Positions 8,584-15,882 are shown, numbered from the stretch's first letter. The stretch: DNA of 19,150 bases from UBA10939 sp050942745 (GCA_050942745.1 JBMNNX010000119.1:1-19150), one strand, 5' to 3'. Notes: generated by a model not told the origin, from the sequence alone. Translations and numbers: made by a program.

Positions 8584-9324
8584 TTAGCGCTTGACCCGCG
8601 CCAGGTACTCCTCGCGGGAGAACACGCCCTTTTCGATGAGGAGCTCGACCATGGCCTTCAACGCAGAGACTTCCCTGCGCTGCACGGCCTCGATTGCGTT
8701 CAGGAGCTCAGAGGGATTCTGGCCCGCGGGCATAGGCGCTGCCGGGCGCGCTGCGGGAGGCGCGACGGGAGTAGGCGGTGGCGGCGCCGCTCGGACTTGC
8801 GGCTGGACACCAGCAAGGTTCTTGACGACGGTGCGCCCCTGCGCGTCGGTAACCTTGAACCCCTCATCCGCGTCAAAGTCGAGCTCCTCTTCGCCGTAGT
8901 AGAGCTTGGCGCGCACCCGCGCCAACGCGGAGGGCCCTGCGATGAGCGGAAAAATCCGACACCCGGTGCGCGAGCGCAGCTCATCGATGGCCTGGATGTT
9001 CCTGGGGTCGGCCATCGCGACGACCAGGGTCTTGCCGTCGTCGCGAAGCTGCAGCGGCAGCACGTTCAGGTCGCGCGCCATCGACAGGGGGATCTTCTTG
9101 AGCACCGCCTCGGGAATGGGCGGCAGGCGATCGACATCCGCCCTCTGGACCCCGAGCTGCTTCGAGAGGGCCCTCACGACCATGTCCTCGCTGCAGAACT
9201 CCATGCGCACGAGGATCTCGCCGAGCTTGCCGCCCCACTTCTGCTGCTCGGTGAGTGCAGCCCGGAGCTGGCCTTCTGAGATCACGTTGGCCCTGACCAG
9301 CAGTTCTCCGAGCCGGATCGCCAT
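8584..9324 (-). CDS. MshEN-domain protein (predicted cyclic di-GMP receptor, no ATPase domain)
   Basis: A 246-residue protein. Residues 1-140 form an MshEN domain. The first motif starts RLGELLVRAN at residue 4 and ends at Gln27; the second starts KLGEILVRME and ends KQ at about 57. Both keep the RLG/KLG-x13-[LV]-x3-L-x2-Q spacing of cyclic di-GMP-binding MshEN domains. A VVAMADPRN segment follows at about 101-109. A Pro/Ala linker (about 178-203) leads to a short C-terminal helical piece (about 206-246, ALKAMVELLIEKGVFSREEY) that resembles the last repeat of the giant neighbour. The frame opens at 9402, but ATG 9324 is chosen: the domain begins at MAIRLGELL, GGAGG lies 12 bases upstream, and the promoter candidate lies between 9402 and 9324. 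It is the first gene of the minus-strand unit; the giant gene follows after six bases. It may act as a partner or short paralogue of the giant protein. Confidence 0.87.
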   Translation of the reverse strand: MAIRLGELLVRANVISEGQLRAALTEQQKWGGKLGEILVRMEFCSEDMVVRALSKQLGVQRADVDRLPPIPEAVLKKIPLSMARDLNVLPLQLRDDGKTLVVAMADPRNIQAIDELRSRTGCRIFPLIAGPSALARVRAKLYYGEEELDFDADEGFKVTDAQGRTVVKNLAGVQPQVRAAPPPPTPVAPPAARPAAPMPAGQNPSELLNAIEAVQRREVSALKAMVELLIEKGVFSREEYLARVKR

Positions 9325-9360
9325 AATCCCGAGAATCCTCCGAACCTTAAGGTGGTGGAC

Positions 9361-9390
9361 AGTGTAATGGATGGCTCCTTGGCGGGGCAA
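9361..9390 (-). promoter_or_regulatory. Candidate sigma-70-type promoter for the MshEN/ABC unit
   Basis: On the minus strand, TTGCCC (9390-9385) and TACACT (9366-9361) are separated by 18 bases, each matching four of six consensus positions. Transcription would begin about 30 bases before ATG 9324. The motif match is modest, and myxobacterial-type promoters are poorly defined. Confidence 0.35.
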
Positions 9391-9464
9391 GTAAACCGGC
9401 ATCGGGCGGCCAGGCAGGCGCGGCCGACGAGCGCCCGGCCGTCGTCCGGTCGCACCGCCGGTCT

Positions 9465-9493
9465 TTTCCCTGATCGACTGGCCTCTCTATAAT
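9465..9493 (+). promoter_or_regulatory. Candidate promoter of the calcium-repeat lipoprotein gene
   Basis: A perfect TATAAT (9488-9493) stands in otherwise very GC-rich DNA about 40 bases before ATG 9533. The -35 region at 17-base spacing is only TTTCCC-like (9465-9470), which is weak. The 208-base gap between the divergent genes (9325-9532) holds this, the opposite-strand promoter candidate, and nothing else I can name. Confidence 0.45.
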
Positions 9494-9532
9494 GGTTGGT
9501 ATCCTGCCCACAGGCCGTAAGCGAGGTTCAGA

Positions 9533-12500
9533 ATGAAACAGTTCGCTCCCCTATCCCTGATCCTTCTCGGCCTTGCGCTGCTCGGCTGCGCGACCGAGCC
9601 GCCGGCTGTCGGCGGAGACGCCTGCTCGACGTCGATCGACTGCCCGGCGGGCCAGCAGTGCACCGGTGGACGCTGCGTCTCCAGCGACCAGAAGGATGGC
9701 GGCGATGTTGACCCGCTACCCGACGGAGGCAGCGATGACCCGGAGGATGCGGGGACCAAGCCCGCCCTCGACGCGAGCATGAGCGACCCCAAGAACCCCA
9801 TCAAGGACACCGACTGCGACGGGCTGTCGGACGCCGAGGAGTTCGCCAACACCTACCACGGCGGAAAGAAGACCAGCCCGACCGACCCCGACACCGACGG
9901 CGACGGAATCCTCGACGGCGTCGAGGTCGGCCGCGTGGCCCCGATCGCCGGGACGGGATGCACCTTCGAGGGCGACGCCGATCCCTCGAGCATCACCTCC
10001 CCGGTGGCGGCCGACAGCGACGGCGACGGCATCCCCGATGGCCTTGAGGACAAGAACCACAACGGCCGCCTCGACCCCGGTGAGACCGACCCGGGCAGCG
10101 CCGACAGCGACGGCGACGGCATCCCCGATGGCCTCGAGGACCGCAACCACAACGGACAGGTCGACCCCGGCGAGACCGATCCCGCCCTGCGCGACAGCGA
10201 CGGGGACGGCATCCCCGATGGGATCGAGGACCAGAACCGCAACGGCATCACCGACCAAGGCGAGACCAGCGCCTCCAACCCCGACTCCGACGGCGACGGC
10301 TGCCTCGACGGGGTCGAGGACAAGAACTGGAACCATCAGGTCGACTCGGGCGAGACCGACCCGCTCGACCCAAGCGACTGCGGCCCGGCCCTCTCCCTGG
10401 ACTCCGACTGCGATGGAATCCCCGATCGCGAAGAGCCGCTGTACGGCACCGACCCGCAGAATCCGGACACCGACGGCGACGGCCTGAAGGACGGCCTCGA
10501 GCTCGGCGTCGCCACCAACCCCGACCCGACCCACTGCCCCGACTTCCAGTCCGATCTCGACACCGCCGCGCGCACCAACCCGACGCGCCCGGACTCGGAC
10601 TGCGACGGGCTGCTCGACGGCGAGGAGGACGCAAACCACAACGGCCGTCGCGACCCCGGTGAGACCGACCCGAGCATGCCCGACACCGACGGGGACGGGC
10701 TGACCGACGGCGTCGAGCGGGGCGTCTGCTCCAACCCCGACGAGGCCAACTGCCCGCGCTTCGTTCCCGACGCCGACTGCACGGCGACCACCGACCCGGT
10801 CAACCCGGACACCGACGGCGACGGCATCGCCGACGGGGCCGAGGACTCCAACCAGAACGGCCAGCACGATCCGGGCGAGCTCGACCCAACCGTCCAGAGC
10901 GACGGGGAAGGCCCCGCGCAGCAGGCGTGCTCGACCGAGAACCTGCGGCCGGTGACCATCCACGAGTCCATCCCCGCGGACGTGCGCATCGCGGCCACCG
11001 CCGACTTCACCGAGGTGGCCCGACCGAAGGTCGGAGGAGTCGAGCGGGCAGTCATGGTCTACGACCCGACGCACCAGGTGGTCGGGCTCGCGCTCCTGAC
11101 CGCGCCGACCGGCAGCGGCCCCGCTGCCGACGAAACCGCGGGGCGGAACAAGTTGGCAGCGCTCGGCACCGTCTCCAACGCGATCTCGCAGACCTTCACC
11201 ACCTGGGACGGCTACCCGGCGGCCCACGCCCTGTACGACCTGGCGGGCGGCGTCGACCTGAAGCAGCGCGCCAACGACATCGCCCAAGGATTCCTCGGCT
11301 CGGCGACCGACCTGCTCTCAGGAAGCGCGGGTATCAACGGTCCCTATAAGATCGAAGCTGAGTACGTCCGCCGCTCGCCGAGCCGCACGGTGGTGGTAGT
11401 CGCGATCATGCCGGCTTCGCTGTTTAACGAGGCCAAGCCCTTCCACCTCTCCGATCTCGGCGGCGGCTCTGCCTTGGCGCAGTTTGGCGACACCAACGCG
11501 GCCCAGTGCGAGGTCTTCGAGACTCAGCCTCCCGCGATGGTCGACTTTGTCTGGGTGGTCGACAACTCCGGGTCGATGGGCGACTACCAGGCCGCGGTCG
11601 CCAACGCGGGAACGATGATGATCCAGAAGCTGCAAAACGCAGCCATCGACTGGCGCATGGCGGCGACGACCTCTTCATACTACCGGTACCCGAACGACCC
11701 GGTCGATGGCTTCCGCAAGTTCACGACGGACCAGACCACCATCCTCAACTGGTTCACGCGCAACGCCACGGGTTGGTTCAACATCAACGGCACCGGCAGC
11801 GAGCAGATCCTGCAGTCGGCACGGCTGCTGACGGAAAACCAGCTTCGCAACTCAAACGCGCCTGCCGACAGCAAGCTTCGCCCGGGGGCGACCCTGGTCT
11901 TCATCATCCTCGGCGACGCAGACGATCAGTCTTCGACCAACGCCCAGGGGTTTGCCAACTTCTTCCAAAACTATGACGGCAACGGCGCGCGGGCCCAGCT
12001 CCACGGCATCGTCTGCCCCGACGGCCAGAACTGCGGCGAGAGCCAGAGCAACCCGCACAAGAACAAGGCGACCATCGACCTGATGGGCGGAGTCTTCGGG
12101 GACATCAACTCGGCGAATGACGGCACCGGGCTCGAGCCGACCATCGACGGCATCATCAACGCAGCGATCGCCGGGGTCAGCCCCTACACCACGCAAAAGC
12201 CGCCCATCGCCTCGACCATCAAGGTCGCCATCGAGCCGGCCGGCTTCAGCGATCCCACGGTCTGCACGCCGAGCGACCTTCCGCGCGATCGCCAGAACGG
12301 CTTCGATTTCGACGGCGTCACAAGGCGCGTTCTCTTCTTCGGCAACTGCCGACCCACGGTCGCCGGCAGACAGGCGGCGATCAGCTACCGCTACTGGGCC
12401 GACCTCACCTCGAACCCGGACGGCGAGCCCGAGCCGTGCGGCGGCAAGTGCCCGCCTCCGCTGGTCTGCGACACGAGCATCGGCGAATGCGTCTGCCCCA

Positions 12501-12841
12501 ACGATTGCGGCGCGCCGAGCCCCGGCCCGACCTACATGTGCGAGCCGGCGAGCTGTCACTGGGTCTGCTCGCCGGACTGCAACGGGTGCGGCGCGAACGA
12601 AATCTGCGACACCAGCTCCTGCGCGTGCGCCTGCAACCAGAACATGACCTGCGGCCCCGGCTTCCGCTTCGACACCGAGGCCTGCGCCTGCGTCTGCGAC
12701 ACCTACGGGCTCGGGTGCCAGGGCAACTACGAGGTCGACGAAGAGGTCTGCGGCTGCGTCTGTAAGCCCGACTGCGGCGGCTGCGGCCCGGGCACGACCT
12801 GCAACCCGTCGCGCTGCGTCTGCGCTGGCGGGCCGAGCTAA
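9533..12841 (+). CDS. Lipoprotein with thrombospondin type 3 repeats, VWA domain and Cys-rich tail
   Basis: A 1102-residue surface or periplasmic protein. The start MKQFAPLSLILLGLALLGC is a lipoprotein signal with lipobox LLGC (lipidated Cys19). A small Cys-rich knot follows (ACSTSIDCPAGQQCTGGRC, about 30-50). Residues about 92-458 carry eleven calcium-binding D-x-D-x-DG motifs (DTDGDG, DSDGDGIPDG and variants) of the thrombospondin type 3 class. About 470-660 is an unrecognised globular part. A von Willebrand factor A domain spans about 668-880, with the metal-ion site DNSGSM (about 677). About 966-1102 is rich in cysteine in CxCxC and CGxC patterns, resembling EGF/TIL-like disulfide modules. 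Such architectures serve in adhesion or matrix binding in Myxococcota and relatives; the ligand is unknown. GAGG lies six bases before the ATG. A terminator follows the gene, so it is a single-gene unit. Confidence 0.92.
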   Translation: MKQFAPLSLILLGLALLGCATEPPAVGGDACSTSIDCPAGQQCTGGRCVSSDQKDGGDVDPLPDGGSDDPEDAGTKPALDASMSDPKNPIKDTDCDGLSDAEEFANTYHGGKKTSPTDPDTDGDGILDGVEVGRVAPIAGTGCTFEGDADPSSITSPVAADSDGDGIPDGLEDKNHNGRLDPGETDPGSADSDGDGIPDGLEDRNHNGQVDPGETDPALRDSDGDGIPDGIEDQNRNGITDQGETSASNPDSDGDGCLDGVEDKNWNHQVDSGETDPLDPSDCGPALSLDSDCDGIPDREEPLYGTDPQNPDTDGDGLKDGLELGVATNPDPTHCPDFQSDLDTAARTNPTRPDSDCDGLLDGEEDANHNGRRDPGETDPSMPDTDGDGLTDGVERGVCSNPDEANCPRFVPDADCTATTDPVNPDTDGDGIADGAEDSNQNGQHDPGELDPTVQSDGEGPAQQACSTENLRPVTIHESIPADVRIAATADFTEVARPKVGGVERAVMVYDPTHQVVGLALLTAPTGSGPAADETAGRNKLAALGTVSNAISQTFTTWDGYPAAHALYDLAGGVDLKQRANDIAQGFLGSATDLLSGSAGINGPYKIEAEYVRRSPSRTVVVVAIMPASLFNEAKPFHLSDLGGGSALAQFGDTNAAQCEVFETQPPAMVDFVWVVDNSGSMGDYQAAVANAGTMMIQKLQNAAIDWRMAATTSSYYRYPNDPVDGFRKFTTDQTTILNWFTRNATGWFNINGTGSEQILQSARLLTENQLRNSNAPADSKLRPGATLVFIILGDADDQSSTNAQGFANFFQNYDGNGARAQLHGIVCPDGQNCGESQSNPHKNKATIDLMGGVFGDINSANDGTGLEPTIDGIINAAIAGVSPYTTQKPPIASTIKVAIEPAGFSDPTVCTPSDLPRDRQNGFDFDGVTRRVLFFGNCRPTVAGRQAAISYRYWADLTSNPDGEPEPCGGKCPPPLVCDTSIGECVCPNDCGAPSPGPTYMCEPASCHWVCSPDCNGCGANEICDTSSCACACNQNMTCGPGFRFDTEACACVCDTYGLGCQGNYEVDEEVCGCVCKPDCGGCGPGTTCNPSRCVCAGGPS
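9806..10900 (+). repeat. Thrombospondin type 3 calcium-binding repeat array
   Basis: Eleven D-x-D-x-DG motifs occur between residues 92 and 458 of the lipoprotein. Four consecutive units starting at 10013, 10103, 10193 and 10283 have an exact 90-base (30-residue) period and very similar DNA sequence, indicating recent tandem duplication. The remaining units are irregular in length. Confidence 0.85.
12430..12838 (+). repeat. Cysteine-rich C-terminal modules of the lipoprotein
   Basis: About five short modules of the form C-x2-x-C-x-C-x-C follow one another (for example CGGKCPPPLVC, CVCPNDC, CACACNQNMTC, CGCVCKPDC). The spacing suggests extracytoplasmic disulfide-bonded knots. These are protein-level repeats; the DNA copies have diverged. 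Confidence 0.6.
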
Positions 12842-12874
12842 CGCGCCGCTGACCGACCAGCAGCGCTCCCCGCG

Positions 12875-12907
12875 AACGCCCGGGCCCCATCGGCCCGGGC
12901 GTTTTTC
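12875..12907 (+). terminator. Intrinsic terminator of the lipoprotein gene
   Basis: A perfect 12-base-pair stem (12875-12886 paired with 12892-12903) closes a five-base loop and runs into TTTTT at 12902-12906. It begins 33 bases after the stop codon, separates the lipoprotein gene from the T3SS operon and would work as a Rho-independent terminator. Confidence 0.92.
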
Positions 12908-12927
12908 GTTCAAGGTCGAGCCGCCGC

Positions 12928-12942
12928 GTTCCATCCTGGAAC
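12928..12942. repeat. Short inverted repeat in the leader of the T3SS operon
   Basis: GTTCC (12928-12932) and GGAAC (12938-12942) form a palindrome with a five-base centre, about 97 bases before the first T3SS gene. It could be an operator half-site pair. It is too short to be certain, and no known regulator motif was recognised. Confidence 0.25.
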
Positions 12943-12985
12943 AGCCGCGAGCGCGCCGTCCCTATCGCGCTTGCGGGCAGCGTGC

Positions 12986-13001
12986 TGGCACGCTTCTGGT
13001 A
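12986..13001 (+). promoter_or_regulatory. Weak sigma-54-like promoter candidate before the T3SS operon
   Basis: TGGCACG at 12986-12992 matches the -24 element of sigma-54 promoters exactly. The -12 element at the right distance reads TGGT instead of TTGC, so the site is incomplete. Transcription would begin about 26 bases before ATG 13039. The remaining gap between 12842 and 13038 holds the terminator, this site and a short palindrome. Confidence 0.25.
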
Positions 13002-13038
13002 GCCGCCGTCGCCAAACCACACGCTGGCGAGGACGACG

Positions 13039-13500
13039 ATGAGCAACAGAATCAACCAGCTTTCGATTGGCCCGGCCCTCGACCGCCAGACTCCCCAGAC
13101 CGATTTCGGCGCCATGTTCGCTCGCGGGCTCTCGAGCTCCGCAGGCGTCATGGCGGGAGTCGCCTCGGCGATGGTGCCGGGCGGCGCGGTCATCAGCGCC
13201 GCGGTGGGCGAGGCCACCGCGATGAGCCGAACCGCCTCGTCCAGCGCCGTCGGCGGCGGCAGCGGGGTGCTCGGCAGCGTCAACGTCCAGACCCAGGGCG
13301 CGGGCGCGTCGAGCGGCTCGTCTGGCGCCGACAGCCTGCAGCAGCAGCGCGAGTTGATGGAGGCCAACCAGCGGTGGACCGTGCAGTACCTCGCGCTTCA
13401 GAACCAGATGCAGCAGGAGAGCCGCGAGTTCAACACCATCAGCAACATCCTCAAGGTCCGACACGAAGCGGCCAAGACCGCCATCAACAACATCCGCTAG
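13039..13500 (+). CDS. Small T3SS-operon protein, candidate needle-type (SctF-like) subunit
   Basis: A 153-residue protein heading the T3SS operon. Residues 1-95 are Gly/Ser/Ala-rich with few charges and a weakly hydrophobic stretch (about 35-58). Residues about 98-153 are a predicted amphipathic helix pair, ending ISNILKVRHEAAKTAINNIR. The end aligns by eye without gaps to the C-terminus of needle proteins such as PrgI and MxiH (SN..KV......I..N.R), and the preceding LALQNQMQQ matches their AYQSKLS position. Needle subunits are about 80 residues, so this would be a version with a 70-residue N-terminal extension. The start has GAGG six bases upstream. It precedes sctI, as sctF does in several T3SS clusters (with other genes between). 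Alternatives are a filament, translocator or lineage-specific secreted protein. The needle assignment is inference. Confidence 0.5.
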   Translation: MSNRINQLSIGPALDRQTPQTDFGAMFARGLSSSAGVMAGVASAMVPGGAVISAAVGEATAMSRTASSSAVGGGSGVLGSVNVQTQGAGASSGSSGADSLQQQRELMEANQRWTVQYLALQNQMQQESREFNTISNILKVRHEAAKTAINNIR

Positions 13501-13524
13501 CGCGATTCGGGTCGGGAGGAAGCC

Positions 13525-14127
13525 ATGGTCGAGAAGATCGCCGCATCCGTGCCGGCCACCGGGGCCTCGGGCCCCGGGTCGGGTGCAGACTTCGCCAAGG
13601 AGCTCGCGCAATCGGCGTCCAAGGGCGGCTCGAAAGGCCAGCCGCTGGCGGCCATGGCCGAGAAGTCGAAGCAAGCGACCGGGCGGCCCGGGCCAGCCGA
13701 GGCAGCGCCAGAGGCCCAGGCACACGGTCGAGTCGCACAGGCCCGCGCGAAGGCTGCCCAGCCCGCCGCGAAGACCACGCAGGCGCAGCCCGCGGCGAGG
13801 ACCGCACAGGCGCAGGCCACGCGTGAGGCCCAGCGCGCCAAGCTCCAGCAGCCGGTCGCGACCAAGGCGGCCGAGGCGGCAAGACCGGACGCGACTTCGC
13901 CCGTCGAGCGCCCGGGAGGCGCGCGCATCCTCACGGAGGTGCAGCGGGCTCAAGCCCGGCTCGACCAGATACTCAAGATGGCCGAATCCGGCCGCACCTT
14001 CTCACCCGCAGAGCTCCTCGCGTTCCAGGCCCACACCTACCGCGCGAGCCAAGAGCTCGAGATGGCGGGCAAGGTCGTGGAAAAGGGCACGAACGCAGTC
14101 AAGCAAACGCTGCAAACGCAGATCTAG
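13525..14127 (+). CDS. sctI: T3SS inner rod protein SctI (YscI/HrpB family) with long N-terminal extension
   Basis: A 200-residue protein. The C-terminal part (about 134-200) has the inner-rod family pattern: an amphipathic helix (AQARLDQILKMAESGRTFSP), then ELLAFQAHTYRASQELEMAG and KVVEKGTNAVKQTLQTQI, the last being very like the conserved ends of HrpB/YscI-type proteins. In T3SS the inner rod connects the export gate to the needle and takes part in substrate switching. Residues 1-130 are Ala/Gln/Lys/Pro-rich and likely disordered; usual family members are 100-150 residues long, so the extension is unusual. GGAGG lies five bases before ATG 13525. It begins 24 bases after the needle candidate and lies directly before sctJ, the usual order. 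Confidence 0.75.
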   Translation: MVEKIAASVPATGASGPGSGADFAKELAQSASKGGSKGQPLAAMAEKSKQATGRPGPAEAAPEAQAHGRVAQARAKAAQPAAKTTQAQPAARTAQAQATREAQRAKLQQPVATKAAEAARPDATSPVERPGGARILTEVQRAQARLDQILKMAESGRTFSPAELLAFQAHTYRASQELEMAGKVVEKGTNAVKQTLQTQI

Positions 14128-14270
14128 CGAGGCTCGGCCATCGAGCACCGGGCGGCCCGAGCGTCTGCCCCGCCTCCGACGCCCGACAGCGGCAAGGCGG
14201 CTCGGCGGATCCACCTAGGCGATTCGCCGGTCGGGTCCTCGATAGCCGCGAGCCTTATCAGGAGGTCGTG

Positions 14271-15068
14271 ATGAAACGCGTCGTCGTCATCGCGTTCGTC
14301 GTGCTGGGAGGCTGCGAGCAGAAGATTCAGCACGATCTCGACGAGATGCAGGCTAACGAGATCGAAGCCCTCCTCCATGAGGCCGGCGTGGAGGCGCGCA
14401 AGGTGAGAGGCGGGGGCCGGGACGCGAAGTGGACTATCGCGGTGCCGGCCGGCAGCACCACGGCCGCCATCAAGCTCCTCGACGACCACGACCTGCCGCG
14501 CAAGCAGGCGCCCGGGTTCGCCGAGGTCTTCGGCAAGGGCAGCATGGTGCCGACCGCGACCGAGGAGAACGCGCTCTACATTCATGCCCTCGCCGGAGAG
14601 CTGTCGCAGACCCTCACGGCGCTCGAAGGCGTCGTCAACGCGCGCGTCCACATCGTCGCGGCGCCTGCGAGCGCGCACAGCGGCTTTCGCAGAGAGACGC
14701 AGCCGCGCGCCTCGGTGCTGCTGAAGGCGAAGAACGGAAAGGCCGAGGCGTTAACCGCGCGCCGAGGCGAAATCCAGGCACTCGTCGCCGGGAGCGTCGA
14801 GGGGCTGTCGCCCGAGAGCGTCGCCGTCATGGTCTCGGAGCTTCCGCCCGCCCCTGTGCCGAGCGCCGCCTCGCCTTCGACGAGGACCGCGCGCTGGCCC
14901 CTGGTGCTCGCGGCGGTCCTCGTCGCGCTGCTCTCGATTGCGCTGGCGTTCGCTCTTCTGCACCTGCGCCGGCTGCGTCAGCGGATGGGCGCCCAAGGAG
15001 CGCAGCCGACGCCTATCGCCGAGCGTGGCACCGCTTCGAGGAAGGTCGTCTCCCAACGCGCTGCCTGA
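14271..15068 (+). CDS. sctJ: T3SS inner membrane ring lipoprotein SctJ (YscJ/HrcJ family)
   Basis: A 265-residue protein forming, with SctD, the inner-membrane ring of the injectisome. The N-terminus is a lipoprotein signal with lipobox LGGC (Cys15). The two ring-building motifs follow: a first domain (about 20-75, EIEALLHEAGVEARKV and AIKLLDDHDLPRKQAPGF), and a second (about 95-190) with ENALYIHALAGELSQTLTALEGVVNARVHIV and GLSPESVAVMVSE. A single transmembrane helix lies at about 208-230, then a basic cytoplasmic tail. Flagellar FliF is twice as long and not a lipoprotein, so this is the non-flagellar form. The frame also allows GTG at 14268, but GGAGG at 14261-14265 is five bases from ATG 14271 and only two from the GTG, so the ATG is preferred. 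The 143-base gap before it holds nothing recognisable. Confidence 0.95.
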   Translation: MKRVVVIAFVVLGGCEQKIQHDLDEMQANEIEALLHEAGVEARKVRGGGRDAKWTIAVPAGSTTAAIKLLDDHDLPRKQAPGFAEVFGKGSMVPTATEENALYIHALAGELSQTLTALEGVVNARVHIVAAPASAHSGFRRETQPRASVLLKAKNGKAEALTARRGEIQALVAGSVEGLSPESVAVMVSELPPAPVPSAASPSTRTARWPLVLAAVLVALLSIALAFALLHLRRLRQRMGAQGAQPTPIAERGTASRKVVSQRAA

Positions 15069-15191
15069 GGGGGATGAGCTCGGCGGCTCGCGGAGGCGGT
15101 GGATCACGGCGGTGCCGGCGAAGCCGGCTGCGCGGGCGCTGCTCGCTGGGAGCCGCGAACCGAAAGAACCTCTTCAAGACCAGGGGGCACC

Positions 15192-15728
15192 ATGACGGAG
15201 CGCCCACATCGGCAGGAAGAAACGCGCTGCGGGAGGCGCCGCGCCGCCGGGCAACCTTCGGCAGACCGCAGCGAGGTGGCCGCGTCGGAGGCGCCGACCG
15301 AGATCGTGTCGCCTTCGGGTCTGCTCAACGCCCTCGAGCCGGACGAGCAGCGCCTCGTCGTACTTTGCTGCACGCTCAAGGCGAAGGAAGCGCCGGAGCT
15401 GCTGCAGCTCGCCGAGCCTGGCCGAGCCGGCAAGCTCATCGAGGCGGCGCAGGCGCTTTCGACGCTCGAGCGGCGCGAGCGCCTCGGGATCTTTGCCCGC
15501 CAGCTCTCGCCCGCCATCACCCGCGAGGCAGCGCGCGCCGCGCTCCTCGAGCTGCGCTCGCTTGCGCCCTGGCTGGCGGCGCTTGCCTGTCGCTCGCTGC
15601 CCGCAGAGGTGCGCGAGCCGCTCCTCTATTCGCCAGCGGTGCGCCAGGCCTGGGAGTCGCCCGTCGCGCCCCACCCGGCGCTCGAGAGCTACGCGCGCAG
15701 GCTCGCCTCTCGGCTCATCGGCGGCTGA
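15192..15728 (+). CDS. Cytoplasmic T3SS protein in the SctK position, FliG-like helical character
   Basis: A 178-residue soluble protein. The first 40 residues are polar and basic. The rest is all-helical, with repeated Leu/Ala patterns: PSGLLNALEPDEQRLVVLCC, EAPELLQLAEPGRAGKLIEAA, LERRERLGIFARQLSP. The alternation of short LL-x-L helices with EPG/EPD turns recalls the N-terminal and middle domains of the flagellar switch protein FliG, and the gene lies between sctJ and sctQ, where SctK (sorting-platform adaptor) or, in flagellar operons, FliG is found after FliF. I cannot confirm either family by eye. The frame is open from GTG 15099, but ATG 15192 is preferred, with AGGGGG four bases upstream; the longer N-terminus has no protein-like pattern. 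The 123 bases before and 154 bases after contain no recognisable gene. Confidence 0.65.
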   Translation: MTERPHRQEETRCGRRRAAGQPSADRSEVAASEAPTEIVSPSGLLNALEPDEQRLVVLCCTLKAKEAPELLQLAEPGRAGKLIEAAQALSTLERRERLGIFARQLSPAITREAARAALLELRSLAPWLAALACRSLPAEVREPLLYSPAVRQAWESPVAPHPALESYARRLASRLIGG

Positions 15729-15882
15729 GCCGTCGCGCCTTGCGCCGCCCGAGTTCCGGCGCGGCACAACCCGCGCCCCGACCGCTCGAGCGGCAGCCCA
15801 GGCTTTGCGCGCACTTGGGCGTCGGGGCGCCAGTGGCACACCGGCTGAACGAAGGAGCCACACCTGACGGAGGTCGCCACGG

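Noticed and set aside
3388..9324. MshEN proteins as type II secretion or type IV pilus ATPases (GspE/PilB)
   Set aside because: The N-terminal domains match, but neither protein has the Walker A or Walker B motifs of the motor ATPase domain.
9421..9470. Possible terminator hairpin before the lipoprotein gene (GC-rich with a short TTTT)
   Set aside because: Only four- to five-base stems can be formed and no upstream gene on the plus strand needs ending here.
10013..10372. CRISPR-like regular repeats
   Set aside because: The 90-base periodic units are coding, in frame, and encode calcium-binding motifs; there are no unrelated spacers.
9716..11287. A 523-codon minus-strand open frame opposite the calcium-repeat array
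   Set aside because: It is Val/Gly/Ala repetitive, an antisense shadow of the D-x-D-x-DG repeats, with no domain of its own.
15729..15882. Possible small gene (for example sctL remnant) between the SctK-like gene and sctQ
   Set aside because: No frame with a ribosome binding site and protein-like composition was found in these 154 bases; a small GCGCC/GGCGC hairpin is the only structure.
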